Source: Flavobacterium sp. HJJ (GTDB lineage: Bacteria; Bacteroidota; Bacteroidia; Flavobacteriales; Flavobacteriaceae). Taken from it: a stretch of 64,000 bases of DNA. A model generated the notes under the pieces. That model was not told the origin of the DNA. It saw only the letters and a list, made by a program, of their open reading frames with translations, and did not search any database. The DNA is taken from contig NZ_JADKPR010000001.1 of the NCBI RefSeq assembly GCF_015351475.1, forward strand, positions 339,809 to 403,808, in the 5' to 3' direction. Each line of letters begins with the position of its first letter. Position 1 is the stretch's first letter. The translations under genes were made by a program, and so were the position numbers. Shown here piece by piece: positions 35,538 to 46,748 of the stretch.

Positions 35538-37433
35538 TTATTTCTTTTTTGCTTTTTGAGCCTCGGCCTGTTCCATAGCTTCTTGTAATCGCTGCTGGAA
35601 TTTACCTGGTTTTTTAGGCTCTTTCAGTTTGTTTTCCTGAATCTGAGCATGAATTTTATCCGAATCTACAATGTAATTCTTGATCACAAACATAATCCCG
35701 ATAGTGATTAAGTTCGATATAAAGTTATACAAACTCAATCCTGCACCATAACTGTTGAAGAAAATCAACATCATAATTGGCGAAACATAAATCATCATTT
35801 TCATCATTTTGGCCATATCCGGCATACCTTCCTGCTGAGGAGCTGCCATCTGCTGATCACCAGAAGTCATTTTCATGTAGAAGAAAATCGCAATTGCTGC
35901 CAAAATTGGAAACAAACTGATATGATCACCGTACAATGGAATATGGAAAGGCAGTTTATAAACAGAGTCAAATGAAGATAAATCATCTGCCCAAAGGAAT
36001 CCTTTTTGTCTTAACTCAAAAGCAGACGGAAAAAACTGAAACGAAGCATACATAAACGGAATCTGAATCAAAGCCGGAATACAGCCCGCCATAGGATTGA
36101 CACCAGCTTTTGAATACAGTTTCATCGTTTCCTGCTGTTTTTTCATCGGGTCTTTTTTATATTTTTCACCCAGCTCAGTAATGTCCGGACGTAACACTTT
36201 CATCTTCGCCTGCGACAGGAATGACTTATAAGTAATAGGTGACATCGCTAATTTTATAAGAATCGTAAAAATAATAATAGCGATTCCATAAGAAATTCCT
36301 CCTGTTAAAAATCCAAATAACGGAATGAAAATAAATTTATTAATCCATCCAAAAATCCCCCAGCCAAGCGGAACAATTTTTTCAATGTTTTTATCATAAG
36401 CTTTCAAAGTAGCATAATCAGTTGGTCCAAAATACCAGCTCATTTTATAATCCAGTTCACCATTATGGAAAGCCAAAGGTACTGCCGCTTTTAGATCCTT
36501 TATAAAAACAGTATCTTTTGTTTCATCCAAAGCTAATTTATTCGATTTTAACTGTGCTTTTTCAAAAGGAGTATCTGTTATCAGAATAGATGCGAAAAAA
36601 TGCTGTTTGAAAGCAATATAAGACACTTTGTCTGGTGTTTCTTCTTTATCTTTTCCGTCATTAACATAGTTATGCTTATTGTCTTCGTATTGATAGCGGA
36701 CTTCGGTATAACGATTTTCATAAGCGATGCTTTTCTCGCTTCTGTACGTTTTCATATTCCACTGTAAATCCAATGGTTTGCCCGTATTAAGTACTTTATT
36801 CAAACCTTGAGAACGAATATCGAAACCAACCATATAGTCGTTTGGTTTCAAAATATATTTGTATTCTAAATATTCATTGGCACCCGCTTTCAATTTCATA
36901 GAAAGGATTTGGTCAGCACCAGATTTAGTCAATGCAGGCTCAAAATAAAGGTCTTTAGTATTTAAAATGCGATTGTCGCTTGTCTGCAGCTGAATGTTCA
37001 AATCGGCATTGTTGTCTTTGATTAAAGAAACCAGCTGTCCAGAATTTTTCTTGAATTTTTCAAAATTCTTCAAAGTAGCTTCAACAATGTACCCTCCTTT
37101 ATTTGCAATTTTCAATAATACATAATCATTTTCGATTGTTGTAACATCATTTTTTGCAGAAGGCAACGTTGCAGAATAAGCAAACCCGCCTAATGTTTTT
37201 TGCAATTGTGCCAATTGGGTAGAATCTCCAGGCGTAATAACTGCTGCTGGAGCCACAGCTTGTTTAGCAGCCACAGCCTTTGCCTGAGCTTCTTTTGCGA
37301 CCAATTCTTTTTTAGCCTTTTCTGCAGCAAGCTGTGCCTCTGAAGGTTTGTTTTGGTACATCATCCAAAAGAATATACCAACGATTAATAACATACCTAT
37401 AATCGAGTTAAGGTCTAATTTTTTTTCTTCCAT
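35538..37433 (-). CDS. yidC: Membrane protein insertase YidC
   Basis: This inner-membrane insertase/foldase of 631 residues is the Gram-negative long form. The first TM is at about 9-26 (SIIGMLLIVGIFFWMMY). The large periplasmic P1 domain runs about 60-345. The conserved insertase core carries TMs near 365-390, 455-480 and 545-585, with KLAMSPITYKSFLSQAKMK (hydrophilic-groove region with the positively charged loop) and GCIPALIQIPFMYASFQFF. The tail is basic (about 600-631), as in YidC forms that bind ribosomes. The gene lies 120 bases after pyrG in the same direction. Confidence 0.97.
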   Translation of the reverse strand: MEEKKLDLNSIIGMLLIVGIFFWMMYQNKPSEAQLAAEKAKKELVAKEAQAKAVAAKQAVAPAAVITPGDSTQLAQLQKTLGGFAYSATLPSAKNDVTTIENDYVLLKIANKGGYIVEATLKNFEKFKKNSGQLVSLIKDNNADLNIQLQTSDNRILNTKDLYFEPALTKSGADQILSMKLKAGANEYLEYKYILKPNDYMVGFDIRSQGLNKVLNTGKPLDLQWNMKTYRSEKSIAYENRYTEVRYQYEDNKHNYVNDGKDKEETPDKVSYIAFKQHFFASILITDTPFEKAQLKSNKLALDETKDTVFIKDLKAAVPLAFHNGELDYKMSWYFGPTDYATLKAYDKNIEKIVPLGWGIFGWINKFIFIPLFGFLTGGISYGIAIIIFTILIKLAMSPITYKSFLSQAKMKVLRPDITELGEKYKKDPMKKQQETMKLYSKAGVNPMAGCIPALIQIPFMYASFQFFPSAFELRQKGFLWADDLSSFDSVYKLPFHIPLYGDHISLFPILAAIAIFFYMKMTSGDQQMAAPQQEGMPDMAKMMKMMIYVSPIMMLIFFNSYGAGLSLYNFISNLITIGIMFVIKNYIVDSDKIHAQIQENKLKEPKKPGKFQQRLQEAMEQAEAQKAKKK

Positions 37434-37553
37434 TTTTTTATTGTTGTTTTTCGTCTTCCTAATTTAAACCAAATCTAGAGACTGATTCTGTTAGTCATCA
37501 ATACTCATTCAATGTTACATTCTGACGATAATCTTTTCTAAAAAACTAATTTA

Positions 37554-39239
<1,686 letters not shown>

Positions 39240-39415
39240 TTAGAAAATTAGAAAATGTGCCAAATCAAAAATTAATCCATGAGTCAATCTGATAATTTAA
39301 GAAATAGATAAATGATAATTAAAAAACAATGAATTAAATTCATTTCTAACCAATATTTTATAATTATCTATCTAAAGATTATGTAATTTTCTAATTCTCC
39401 TATTATCTAATTATT

Positions 39416-39646
39416 TTAAGGTTTCGGATATTTCTTTTTTATATTCCGAATCAGTTCTTCGAGTCCGTTGAGTTTTAACTCATGAACTAATTTCAATTGT
39501 TCGCCCAGTTCTCCTTTTGGAAAACCTTTATTGCTGTACCAGACAATGTAATATTCAGGAATATCAATAAGAAACCAGCCTTCGTATTTCCCGAAAGGCA
39601 TTTTGGTGTGAGCAAGTTTTATAAGCTGTTTTTGGTTTTCGTCCAT
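39416..39646 (-). CDS. DUF3820 family protein
   Basis: 76 residues from the ATG at 39646 (MDENQKQLIKLAHTKMPFGK). The whole protein matches the DUF3820 pattern: MPFGKYEGWFLIDIPEYYIVWY, then KGFPKGELGEQLKLVHELKLNGLEELI. It has no signal peptide or cysteines. It resembles small quorum-sensing-related or putative nucleic-acid-associated proteins in databases, but no function is established. The longer frame start at 39670 lies inside the terminator of osmC, so it was not used. Confidence 0.85.
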   Translation of the reverse strand: MDENQKQLIKLAHTKMPFGKYEGWFLIDIPEYYIVWYSNKGFPKGELGEQLKLVHELKLNGLEELIRNIKKKYPKP

Positions 39647-39656
39647 TTTTAAAAGT

Positions 39657-39686
39657 AAAAAGAAGCCCAAACAAAGAGCTTCTTTT
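39657..39686 (-). terminator. Terminator of the osmC-like gene
   Basis: AAAAGAAGC pairs with GCTTCTTTT around an 11-base loop, with a T-rich run on the minus strand. It lies 27 bases after the osmC-like stop and just upstream of the DUF3820 start. Confidence 0.7.
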
Positions 39687-39712
39687 CATTGAAATTACTA
39701 ACAATTTAATTT

Positions 39713-40114
39713 TTATTTCCAGATGAAACTAATATCTTTTTTAATTTCAGTATTCAGGCTCAGGAAAACAGGGCAGGTCATTGCAGCTCTTTCCAGAATT
39801 GTCTTGTCTTTTTGCTCGGAAACACCCTGCATTTCAAAAACAATTTCGATAGCACCGATTCGTCTTGGTTCGGCGTTCATGATTTTGGTAACTGCCGCTG
39901 TAGAACCATTAAAATCAATATTCAGATCCCGTGCTTTGATTCCCATAATTGTCATCATGCAGGTAGCCAAAGCATTGGCAACCGAATCAGTTGGAGAGAA
40001 AGCTTCTCCTTTTCCGTTATTATCTACTGGAGCATCTGAAAGGATTTCGCTGCCTGATTGTATGTGTATGGATGAAGTTCTTAAATCTCCTAAATAAGTT
40101 ACTTTTGAAGTCAT
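39713..40114 (-). CDS. OsmC family peroxiredoxin-like protein
   Basis: 133 residues of the OsmC/Ohr fold. The two redox cysteines are in ALATCMMTIMGIKA (about 51) and ERAAMTCPVFLSLN (about 114), in the expected positions. AFSPTDSVANAL precedes the first. Such proteins reduce organic hydroperoxides with thiol cofactors. By sequence it is closer to the general OsmC/YhfA type than to Ohr. No obvious -7 box was seen within 40 bases upstream; it lies 55 bases after the LysM-PBP gene in the same direction and may share its transcript. Confidence 0.88.
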   Translation of the reverse strand: MTSKVTYLGDLRTSSIHIQSGSEILSDAPVDNNGKGEAFSPTDSVANALATCMMTIMGIKARDLNIDFNGSTAAVTKIMNAEPRRIGAIEIVFEMQGVSEQKDKTILERAAMTCPVFLSLNTEIKKDISFIWK

Positions 40115-40169
40115 TTTTTTAGTTGTTGGTTGATGGTTTTTTGTTGTCAGAATACTTAAAACTACGTTT

Positions 40170-42116
40170 CTACTTTGCTTCTTTTACTGTCAAATCGGTG
40201 TCGTAATACAGAATGTAAATTCCTTTATTGACATAGCCGCCTTCTTCTTTTTTATGATATTCGAATTTATTTTCCACTTGTTCTGTTATCATCGTTTCGG
40301 CAGTTTCCTGATACGTTTTGCCCTGAGACAAACGCATCATCGTATCGAAAGTTATATCAAAACCACGGATTGCAAAGGTACTTGGATTGACTTTATTCTT
40401 TTTTCTATAACTCTGCATGAATATTTGAGCTTCTGGAGAATTGTTCTCGCGAGTTGCTGAAGGGTACATCAAATGCAGTTTTGTCAAATTTTCAAAACTA
40501 ATTTCATCAGTATCTAAAGTTTCATTTGGCTCCAAAATAACCAATTGCACCTGATAAGCAGCCATTACGCTGACCATTGCATTTATGGTATATTTAATCA
40601 TTCCTGTATTGGCGGTTTCTAGAATGATATAATTCATTTTATCCTTAACCAGCTGACTTTTGAAACCTTCAACATTCAAACCACCTGTCGGAATCAAAGG
40701 CGCAATTTTCACTTGTTTTTGACTCTCAGAAATGTATTTCCTAATTGTTTCTCTTTTCTTATCAATAACCGCAATTATATTACCTTGTTTTGTATTTAAA
40801 AAATCAAACATAGCCGTTTTTAAAACCGAAGCCGGAACAATTGACTGATATAAATTTGGTGTTGGATTTCCTGCATCTTTTGAAAGCGGTGAAATAACCG
40901 GCACATTACTCTGACCAAGAAGGTTTGCCATTTTTTCTACATTTGTCTGATAAAAAGGACCAACAACGGCATCGGCATTTGCCAAATCATCAGCACTAAA
41001 AATAGTTCCAACATTTGAAGTTGTTTTTGCTTCATTCGAATCAAAAATCTTAATATCCATAGTAACTCCAGCCTGTTTTGCCGAATCAATCGCAACTAAA
41101 GCACCTGCATAAAAATCTAAAGTCATATTCAGGAATTTATCATTGTTCAGACGATTAACATTAGAACTGATAGTATCTCCTCCATTCTTGGCAATATTGA
41201 AAGGCAATAACAATACTAAAATTTTCTTGTCATTACTGTTTTTCTTAGTCAAAACAACTTTTTGTTTAGCTGAACTGGATGCAATCTGATTTGATTTTGA
41301 TGGTACCTTTAAAACCATTCCTTCCTGAACACCAGCCGATAAACCAGGATTCAAATCCACTAACTGCTGCTGTGTCAGTCCATACTGCTTAGACAAACTA
41401 TAAAAAGTTTCTTTGGCTTTTACAGTATAATCAATATAACTTACAGGTTCAGACTTAGGAGCGGGCAATGATTTTACCGGCACCTCTTTGGTTTCTGAAA
41501 CAACGGTTTTTGGTGCTGCTTTCGGTCTGGTTCCTTTTATTAATAACTCATATCCGATCGTTAGATTAGGTATAATCTCAGGATTTTTTCGTTCCAATTC
41601 TTCAATAGTAATATCATATTTCTTTGCTATCGAAAATTTGGTTTCTTTTGGCAGTACCGTATGATAAATTACTGTGCTTTTAGCCACAATATTTGTTTTT
41701 GGACTGTTCTTGGATGGAATATTTAAAACCTGACCCACCTGCAAACCTAATTTTTCAAGATCGGGATTTACTTTCTTTAAATCGGCATCAGTTACATCGT
41801 ATTTTTTTTCAATGCCAAATAATGTTTCCTTTGGAAGTACCTCATGAGTTTTCGGCTGCTGCTTAACCGCTGATTTTGCAGGCTGTTCAGCAGTTTTCCC
41901 TTTACCTTTTGGGATCAGCAGAACACTATTAGGTTTCACTCCTTTTTGTGCATCAGGATTTAGCTTATAAATATCATAAGGAGTAACATTAAATTTTTGA
42001 GCAATCTGATTTACTGTTTCCCCTTTACCGACGATGTACTTATCAATTTTTTCCTGAGCAGCGATTGAAGTCAGTGAAAAAAATATCGTGCAAATTGTTA
42101 CAAAAAAATAATTCAT
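40170..42116 (-). CDS. LysM-repeat protein with C-terminal type 1 periplasmic-binding domain
   Basis: 648 residues. A signal peptide (1-20) is followed by four LysM domains: IVGKGETVNQIAQKFNVTPYD (about 28), VLPKETLFGIEKKYDVTDAD (about 92), VLPKETKFSIAKKYDITIEE (about 153) and VKAKETFYSLSKQYGLTQQQ (about 231). Proline/lysine linkers join them. From about 298 (KILVLLLPFNIAK) comes a type 1 periplasmic-binding fold with DAVVGPFYQTNVE and NVPVISPLSKD. LysM binds peptidoglycan. The combination recalls LpoA-like activators of penicillin-binding proteins, but that role is inference. The gene follows a second LysM gene and guaA in one direction. Confidence 0.87.
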   Translation of the reverse strand: MNYFFVTICTIFFSLTSIAAQEKIDKYIVGKGETVNQIAQKFNVTPYDIYKLNPDAQKGVKPNSVLLIPKGKGKTAEQPAKSAVKQQPKTHEVLPKETLFGIEKKYDVTDADLKKVNPDLEKLGLQVGQVLNIPSKNSPKTNIVAKSTVIYHTVLPKETKFSIAKKYDITIEELERKNPEIIPNLTIGYELLIKGTRPKAAPKTVVSETKEVPVKSLPAPKSEPVSYIDYTVKAKETFYSLSKQYGLTQQQLVDLNPGLSAGVQEGMVLKVPSKSNQIASSSAKQKVVLTKKNSNDKKILVLLLPFNIAKNGGDTISSNVNRLNNDKFLNMTLDFYAGALVAIDSAKQAGVTMDIKIFDSNEAKTTSNVGTIFSADDLANADAVVGPFYQTNVEKMANLLGQSNVPVISPLSKDAGNPTPNLYQSIVPASVLKTAMFDFLNTKQGNIIAVIDKKRETIRKYISESQKQVKIAPLIPTGGLNVEGFKSQLVKDKMNYIILETANTGMIKYTINAMVSVMAAYQVQLVILEPNETLDTDEISFENLTKLHLMYPSATRENNSPEAQIFMQSYRKKNKVNPSTFAIRGFDITFDTMMRLSQGKTYQETAETMITEQVENKFEYHKKEEGGYVNKGIYILYYDTDLTVKEAK

Positions 42117-42206
42117 AGTTAGATCGGGTCATTTATATTTTAGTAAAAATACTGTCTTTATAACAGATATTTTCTCTAAAGACTGTTAATTTATTCTTTT
42201 ATTGAA

Positions 42207-44087
42207 TTACTCAGAAACTACATTTGCAATAAACATTTTTTCAAAAAGCGGTTTCCCTAGTTTTTGAATACACTCATACTGCGCCTCTTCTTTAGTTGCT
42301 TTTACTTTTGAATACACATAATATGAAATTACATTTATGTTATAAAAGAAATTACTTTCCAAAGAACCGGAATCAGACAGCTTCTTGATAAAAGCATCTC
42401 TTTCCCTGGCATCCTTAAAATTTCCTAAAATGACATAATAACCAGCTTTCAAATCCTTAACACCTTCTACTTTCTCAATTTTTATTGATTTAACTTTTGC
42501 CGGCTGTTTAGCCAATTCTTTTTTCATCTGCTCTAATGTAAGCGGTTTTGCAACAGCAGTTTTAGTTTTTGCCTGCGCTTCTGATGCTTTATTCTGGTAG
42601 CTTTGATTTTTTAATTTGGCCAAATTATCATCAAACGTTCTGGCTTGTTTACTGTAAAAATCGGCTTTACTAATGTGCAGTCTCAATTCGGCTTTACTTT
42701 CATTATTAAGCGAGTCCAATTTTGTAATCAGTTTAATATTATTCAAATCACGCACCCGTTGCTGCATTTCCATTGTTTTTAATTCGGCAGGAGTCAATTT
42801 GGAAACTTTTGCTTCAGCAGGCTGAGATTTACTGTTCTCTCTGATGCTTTTTTTATAAGTCTGATTTTCTTCTACAGCAATACGCTCCGCTTTATCCATC
42901 AGGTTCGTATATACCTTTCTATTATCAGCCAGCTGTTTTTTTAACTGCTGTGATAATTCATTCGTCTTCTGAATATTTTCATTTGAAATTTTTTGCAGAC
43001 GAACTGACTCATCAAGATCTACCAATTCTGTCTTTTTTAACACCGACAAATCTTTACTCATCGTATTAACCAAAGAATCCAGTTTCACTAAAAGAATTTC
43101 CTGTATATTTTTATTTGCCTCTAAAACCAATTTTAATTTTTCAGCAGAACTTTCCTTTGTATTATCAATTTCTTTCAAGTCTACCAAAAGACCGTTAACC
43201 TTAACTACTCTTTGATTGATTTCCTGCTGTAGTTCCAGTTTGTTTTTTAGACTGCTGATTTCTTTTTCATTTGCTTTAGATTTCTCTACCACCACTTGCT
43301 TTTCTGCCAAAGCGAGCATCAATTCTTCATTTTCATTAGCAGGTTTAACTTCCTTAATATTGATTGCCAGTCTATTTCCTTCTGTCAAACCATTAACAAT
43401 TTCTGGATTTTGAGATTCCAATTGCTGTACGGTTATCCCAAATTGTTTAGCAATCGAATATTTAGTTTCTTTTGCTTTCACCACATAAAAAACAGTTTCA
43501 GCATTGATAACCCTTACTCTGCCGTCAAGCGTTTTCTTTTTATTTGGAATAGTAATTTCCTGCCCGATCTGTAATCCGTTTTTTAAAAGAACGGTATTTA
43601 CCTTATCTAAATCTTCAACCGATACATTATAAAGTCTGGCAATGCTGAACAATGATTCTTTTGGCTGTACTAAATGAGTATTTTTGGATGATGCAGTCTC
43701 TATTTTGGAATCATGCGGTATAACCAATTCTTGCCCAACCTGTAATCCATTAGCTAATGCAGCGGTGTTTGCATTTTGAATAGCTTCCACTTTTACATTA
43801 TACTTAGCTGCCAATCCAAACAATGTTTCTTTTGGGGCAACAGTATGCGTAATAGAACTTGGGGTTTGAGTGAGTAATTCCGGAACATTCAGTATTTGAT
43901 TTTCTGAAATTCCGTTCTGGGCTTCTGGGTTTAATCTGTAAATTTCAGAAGGCGTAGTTTTGTAGTTTTGAGCGATCTGGGGGATTGTTTCGCCTTTTAA
44001 AACTGTATGTCTGGCTGCTGACTGCTGTCCGAAAGAGACATTTGATACAAAAGCAACAAACAATAAAAATCTTGAAAATTCTTTCAT
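42207..44087 (-). CDS. LysM-repeat protein with coiled coil and SPOR-like C-terminus
   Basis: 626 residues. Signal peptide 1-20 (ending SFGQQ). Four LysM domains begin near 27 (VLKGETIPQIAQNYKTTPSE), 82 (VAPKETLFGLAAKYNVKVEA), 140 (VQPKESLFSIARLYNVSVED) and 200 (VKAKETKYSIAKQFGITVQQ). A long charged helical region (about 255-480) is probably coiled coil. The last ~80 residues (GYYVILGNFKDARERDAFIKK) look like a SPOR-type peptidoglycan-binding fold, a similarity judged by eye. The protein likely spans or decorates the peptidoglycan layer. A 13-bp hairpin separates it from guaA. Confidence 0.83.
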   Translation of the reverse strand: MKEFSRFLLFVAFVSNVSFGQQSAARHTVLKGETIPQIAQNYKTTPSEIYRLNPEAQNGISENQILNVPELLTQTPSSITHTVAPKETLFGLAAKYNVKVEAIQNANTAALANGLQVGQELVIPHDSKIETASSKNTHLVQPKESLFSIARLYNVSVEDLDKVNTVLLKNGLQIGQEITIPNKKKTLDGRVRVINAETVFYVVKAKETKYSIAKQFGITVQQLESQNPEIVNGLTEGNRLAINIKEVKPANENEELMLALAEKQVVVEKSKANEKEISSLKNKLELQQEINQRVVKVNGLLVDLKEIDNTKESSAEKLKLVLEANKNIQEILLVKLDSLVNTMSKDLSVLKKTELVDLDESVRLQKISNENIQKTNELSQQLKKQLADNRKVYTNLMDKAERIAVEENQTYKKSIRENSKSQPAEAKVSKLTPAELKTMEMQQRVRDLNNIKLITKLDSLNNESKAELRLHISKADFYSKQARTFDDNLAKLKNQSYQNKASEAQAKTKTAVAKPLTLEQMKKELAKQPAKVKSIKIEKVEGVKDLKAGYYVILGNFKDARERDAFIKKLSDSGSLESNFFYNINVISYYVYSKVKATKEEAQYECIQKLGKPLFEKMFIANVVSE

Positions 44088-44106
44088 AAATAAGTAGGTT
44101 TAAACA

Positions 44107-44136
44107 ATTAAGTCGTTACAAATGTAACGACTTAAT
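44107..44136 (-). terminator. Hairpin between guaA and the LysM gene
   Basis: ATTAAGTCGTTAC (44107-44119) and GTAACGACTTAAT (44124-44136) form a perfect 13-bp stem with a 4-base loop. There is only a weak T run after it on the minus strand, so it may attenuate rather than fully stop transcription from guaA into the LysM genes. Confidence 0.6.
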
Positions 44137-44149
44137 GTTAAAAAAATTA

Positions 44150-45679
44150 CTATTCCCACTCAATTGTTGCAGGCGGTTTTGAACTAATATCATAAACGAC
44201 ACGATTCACACCTTTTACTTTATTTATAATATCATTAGAAACTTTCATTAAGAATTCATAAGGTAAATGTACCCAGTCTGCAGTCATTCCGTCAGTAGAT
44301 TCTACTGCGCGAAGTGCTACCACTTTTTCGTAAGTACGTTCATCGCCCATTACTCCAACACTGTTTACAGGAAGCAAAATCGCTCCTGCCTGCCATACTT
44401 TATCATACAGTCCCCAAGATTTTAATCCGTCGATAAACACTTTATCTACATCTTGTAAAATCTGTACTTTTTCTAATGTGATATCTCCTAAAATACGAAT
44501 AGACAATCCTGGCCCTGGGAAAGGATGTCTTCCTAATAATTCTGGATCAATTCCAAGAGTTGCTCCCACTCTGCGCACCTCATCTTTGAAAAGCATACGC
44601 AAAGGTTCAACAATTTTCAGTTTCATATAATCCGGCAGACCGCCCACATTATGATGCGATTTGATTGTTGCCGATGGACCTTTTACCGAAACAGATTCGA
44701 TAACATCAGGATATATTGTTCCTTGAGCTAACCAAGTTACATCTTCAATTTTGTGTGACTCATCATCGAATACTTCAATAAATGCGTTACCAATTGCTTT
44801 TCTTTTTAATTCAGGATCAGTAACTCCTGCCAAAGCATCATAAAAACGCTGCGAAGCATCTACTCCTTTCACGTTCAATCCCATTCCTTCGTATTGATTC
44901 AAAACGCTTTGGAACTCATTTTTACGAAGCAGTCCGTTATTTACGAATATACAATACAGGTTTTTGCCAATTGCTTTATTCAATAAAACAGCTGCTACTG
45001 TTGAATCTACTCCTCCAGAAAGACCTAAAACAACTTTGTCGTTTCCGATTTTCTCTTTCATCTCCGCTACGATTTCTTCAACGAAAGCATTTGGAGTGAA
45101 ATTTTGAGGAACCTCAGCAATTTTCACCAAGAAATTCTCTAACATTTTTGAACCATCTGTAGAGTGAAAAACTTCAGGATGATATTGAATCGCATAAGTA
45201 GTTTCTCCTTCTATTTTGTAAGCAGCATATTCCACATCATGCGTGCTTGCCAATTTTACTCCATTTGCCGGCAGGGCTTTAATACTGTCACTGTGGCTCA
45301 TCCAAACCTGGCTGTTTTCAGAAACGCCGTCAAAGAAAGTTTCATTTTCTTTAATATAGGATAAATTCGCTCTTCCGTATTCTCTTGTGTTGGATGCTGC
45401 AACTTCACCGCCGCTGAAATGGGCTAGATATTGCGCTCCGTAACAAACGGCAAGCATAGGAAGTTTACCTCTAATTTGTGATAAATCTGGATGCGGTGCA
45501 TCTTCTCCTCTAACAGAAAAAGGGCTTCCTCCAAGAATTACGGCTTTATAACTTGATAAATCACTCGGAAAATGATTGTAAGGAAAAATTTCGCAGAATA
45601 TATTTAATTCGCGAACTCTACGCGCAATAAGCTGAGTGTATTGCGATCCGAAATCTAAAATAAGTACGTTGTGTTGCAT
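44150..45679 (-). CDS. guaA: GMP synthase (glutamine-hydrolysing) GuaA
   Basis: This enzyme converts XMP to GMP. 509 residues from the ATG at 45679. The glutaminase domain has nucleophile Cys in [12 protein letters not shown] (about 75-86) and the His/Glu pair in [12 protein letters not shown]. The PP-loop ATPase is [18 protein letters not shown] (about 217). The C-terminal dimerisation domain has [16 protein letters not shown] and ends [17 protein letters not shown]. Complete and of normal length. The start codon lies three bases after a -7 promoter box (see findings). An in-frame TTG two codons upstream overlaps that box. Confidence 0.97.
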   Translation of the reverse strand: MQHNVLILDFGSQYTQLIARRVRELNIFCEIFPYNHFPSDLSSYKAVILGGSPFSVRGEDAPHPDLSQIRGKLPMLAVCYGAQYLAHFSGGEVAASNTREYGRANLSYIKENETFFDGVSENSQVWMSHSDSIKALPANGVKLASTHDVEYAAYKIEGETTYAIQYHPEVFHSTDGSKMLENFLVKIAEVPQNFTPNAFVEEIVAEMKEKIGNDKVVLGLSGGVDSTVAAVLLNKAIGKNLYCIFVNNGLLRKNEFQSVLNQYEGMGLNVKGVDASQRFYDALAGVTDPELKRKAIGNAFIEVFDDESHKIEDVTWLAQGTIYPDVIESVSVKGPSATIKSHHNVGGLPDYMKLKIVEPLRMLFKDEVRRVGATLGIDPELLGRHPFPGPGLSIRILGDITLEKVQILQDVDKVFIDGLKSWGLYDKVWQAGAILLPVNSVGVMGDERTYEKVVALRAVESTDGMTADWVHLPYEFLMKVSNDIINKVKGVNRVVYDISSKPPATIEWE

Positions 45680-45682
45680 GCG

Positions 45683-45690
45683 CAAAAATA
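45683..45690 (-). promoter_or_regulatory. -7 element of guaA abutting the start codon
   Basis: TATTTTTG on the minus strand, exact consensus, ending three bases before the ATG. A start of transcription four bases past the box would fall on the A of the ATG, giving a leaderless mRNA. No -33 TTTG at about 20 bases. Confidence 0.5.
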
Positions 45691-45807
45691 CTTTATATAT
45701 TCGAAATTGAAAAATTGTATTTTGAAAAATTTTTCAATTTATTTTTCTGGAAAAAATTTCCTTTGTTTTGGAACAAAGAATCAAATAAATTCAAAAAAAG
45801 CAGTTAA

Positions 45808-45942
45808 AATCAAAAACTAGACAAATACATCAAAGGTTCCAGCTATAAAATAAGAAACAACATTACAACTAGAGACTTTTTTGGTCAGGATATAGATGTA
45901 AAAGCTAATTTGAGTTTTAAAGTAACAGCTGATCCTTTTTAA
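45808..45942 (+). pseudogene. Orphan C-terminal reading-frame fragment
   Basis: A 44-codon open stretch bounded by stops and lacking any ATG, reading LDKYIKGSSYKIRNN, then RDFFGQDIDVKANLSFKVTA and DPF before its stop. The composition looks like real protein (well-spread residues, amphipathic strand at the end), unlike random AT-rich frames nearby. It may be the tail of a gene whose front has been lost. I do not recognise the family. Confidence 0.35.
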
Positions 45943-45957
45943 CTAAAAGTCCTCAAT

Positions 45958-46029
45958 CTATTCTTTTACAATAATAATAGTCGCTTTAAAACCGGTTCCT
46001 AAATTCCATTCACTAGCCGAAATTACTCT
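45958..46029 (-). pseudogene. Degenerate duplicate of the C-terminal end of the adjacent secreted-protein gene
   Basis: On the minus strand the bases just below the stop of the 46023-46748 gene read ISASEWNLGTGFKATIIIVKE and then a stop. The intact gene ends WGNLDTGVKAKFKIVKE. From the tryptophan on, 11 or 12 of 16 aligned residues agree, with one glycine gap. This looks like the remains of a tandem duplicate whose body was deleted. It overlaps the stop region of the intact gene by a few bases in another frame. Confidence 0.55.
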
Positions 46030-46748
46030 TTAACAATTTTAAACTTCGCTTTTACCCCTGTATCCAAATTACCCCAAGCATCATGAACTAACATTTTTCC
46101 AGTATTGTCATGAATCTCAAATTCACCTGTATTCCCTCCTAATTGTCCTCTATTAAGTGCTTCTAAAACTAAAAAACTGAAACCCTCATTAAGAAAAAAT
46201 TTAACATCTTTAAAATTAATATCAAGAAACAATCTGTTTACTAAAACTACTTCTTTATAATCATGAGTTAATGCAGCTTTTATAAAGTCTCCATCAATAG
46301 CACCATAATCTCTAAATTTAATAATTAAATACGGTGACTTCGTGTAAATAACTCCAAAATCCAAGTCCACTTTTCGGAGATAAGAATCATCTTCTTTTAG
46401 TCCATTTCTAACCAAAGAATTACCAACACTCTTACTTAATCTATCTCTCACATCATCACCCGGATTAATAAACTCACTTTCTTTTTGAATCATTGACATT
46501 TCGGTCTTGGTCTCAACCTTATAATCATCAACAGGATTTGTAGCCGGCTGAATTGCATTTGGATTCTTATAAATATTTGGAGGAATGATCACAGGAACGT
46601 TTGGGTCAACAGGCGGTATATCTTTTTTCTCAATTTTTGGTTTCTTATTTGCAGGAGGAATCCCTTTAAACTTATTATTAAACTCAATCTGAGCCTGTAA
46701 ACAAGTTATAAAACCAATTAGAAAAATAAATAAAAAAAGTTTCTTCAT
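46023..46748 (-). CDS. Secreted protein of unknown function
   Basis: 241 residues from the ATG at 46748, which gives a signal peptide (MKKLFLFIFLIGFITCLQAQ). The N-terminal mature part is proline-rich (GIPPANKKP, DIPPVDPNVPVIIPPNIY), suggesting an extended linker in the envelope. The C-terminal ~130 residues are a compact domain with LILKFRDYGAIDGD-like and DVKFFLNEGFSFLVLEALN segments, perhaps a beta-sandwich. I recognise no family. The frame start at 46790 would place 14 extra residues before the signal peptide and was rejected. A degraded copy of its 3' end lies just downstream. Confidence 0.65.
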   Translation of the reverse strand: MKKLFLFIFLIGFITCLQAQIEFNNKFKGIPPANKKPKIEKKDIPPVDPNVPVIIPPNIYKNPNAIQPATNPVDDYKVETKTEMSMIQKESEFINPGDDVRDRLSKSVGNSLVRNGLKEDDSYLRKVDLDFGVIYTKSPYLIIKFRDYGAIDGDFIKAALTHDYKEVVLVNRLFLDINFKDVKFFLNEGFSFLVLEALNRGQLGGNTGEFEIHDNTGKMLVHDAWGNLDTGVKAKFKIVKE

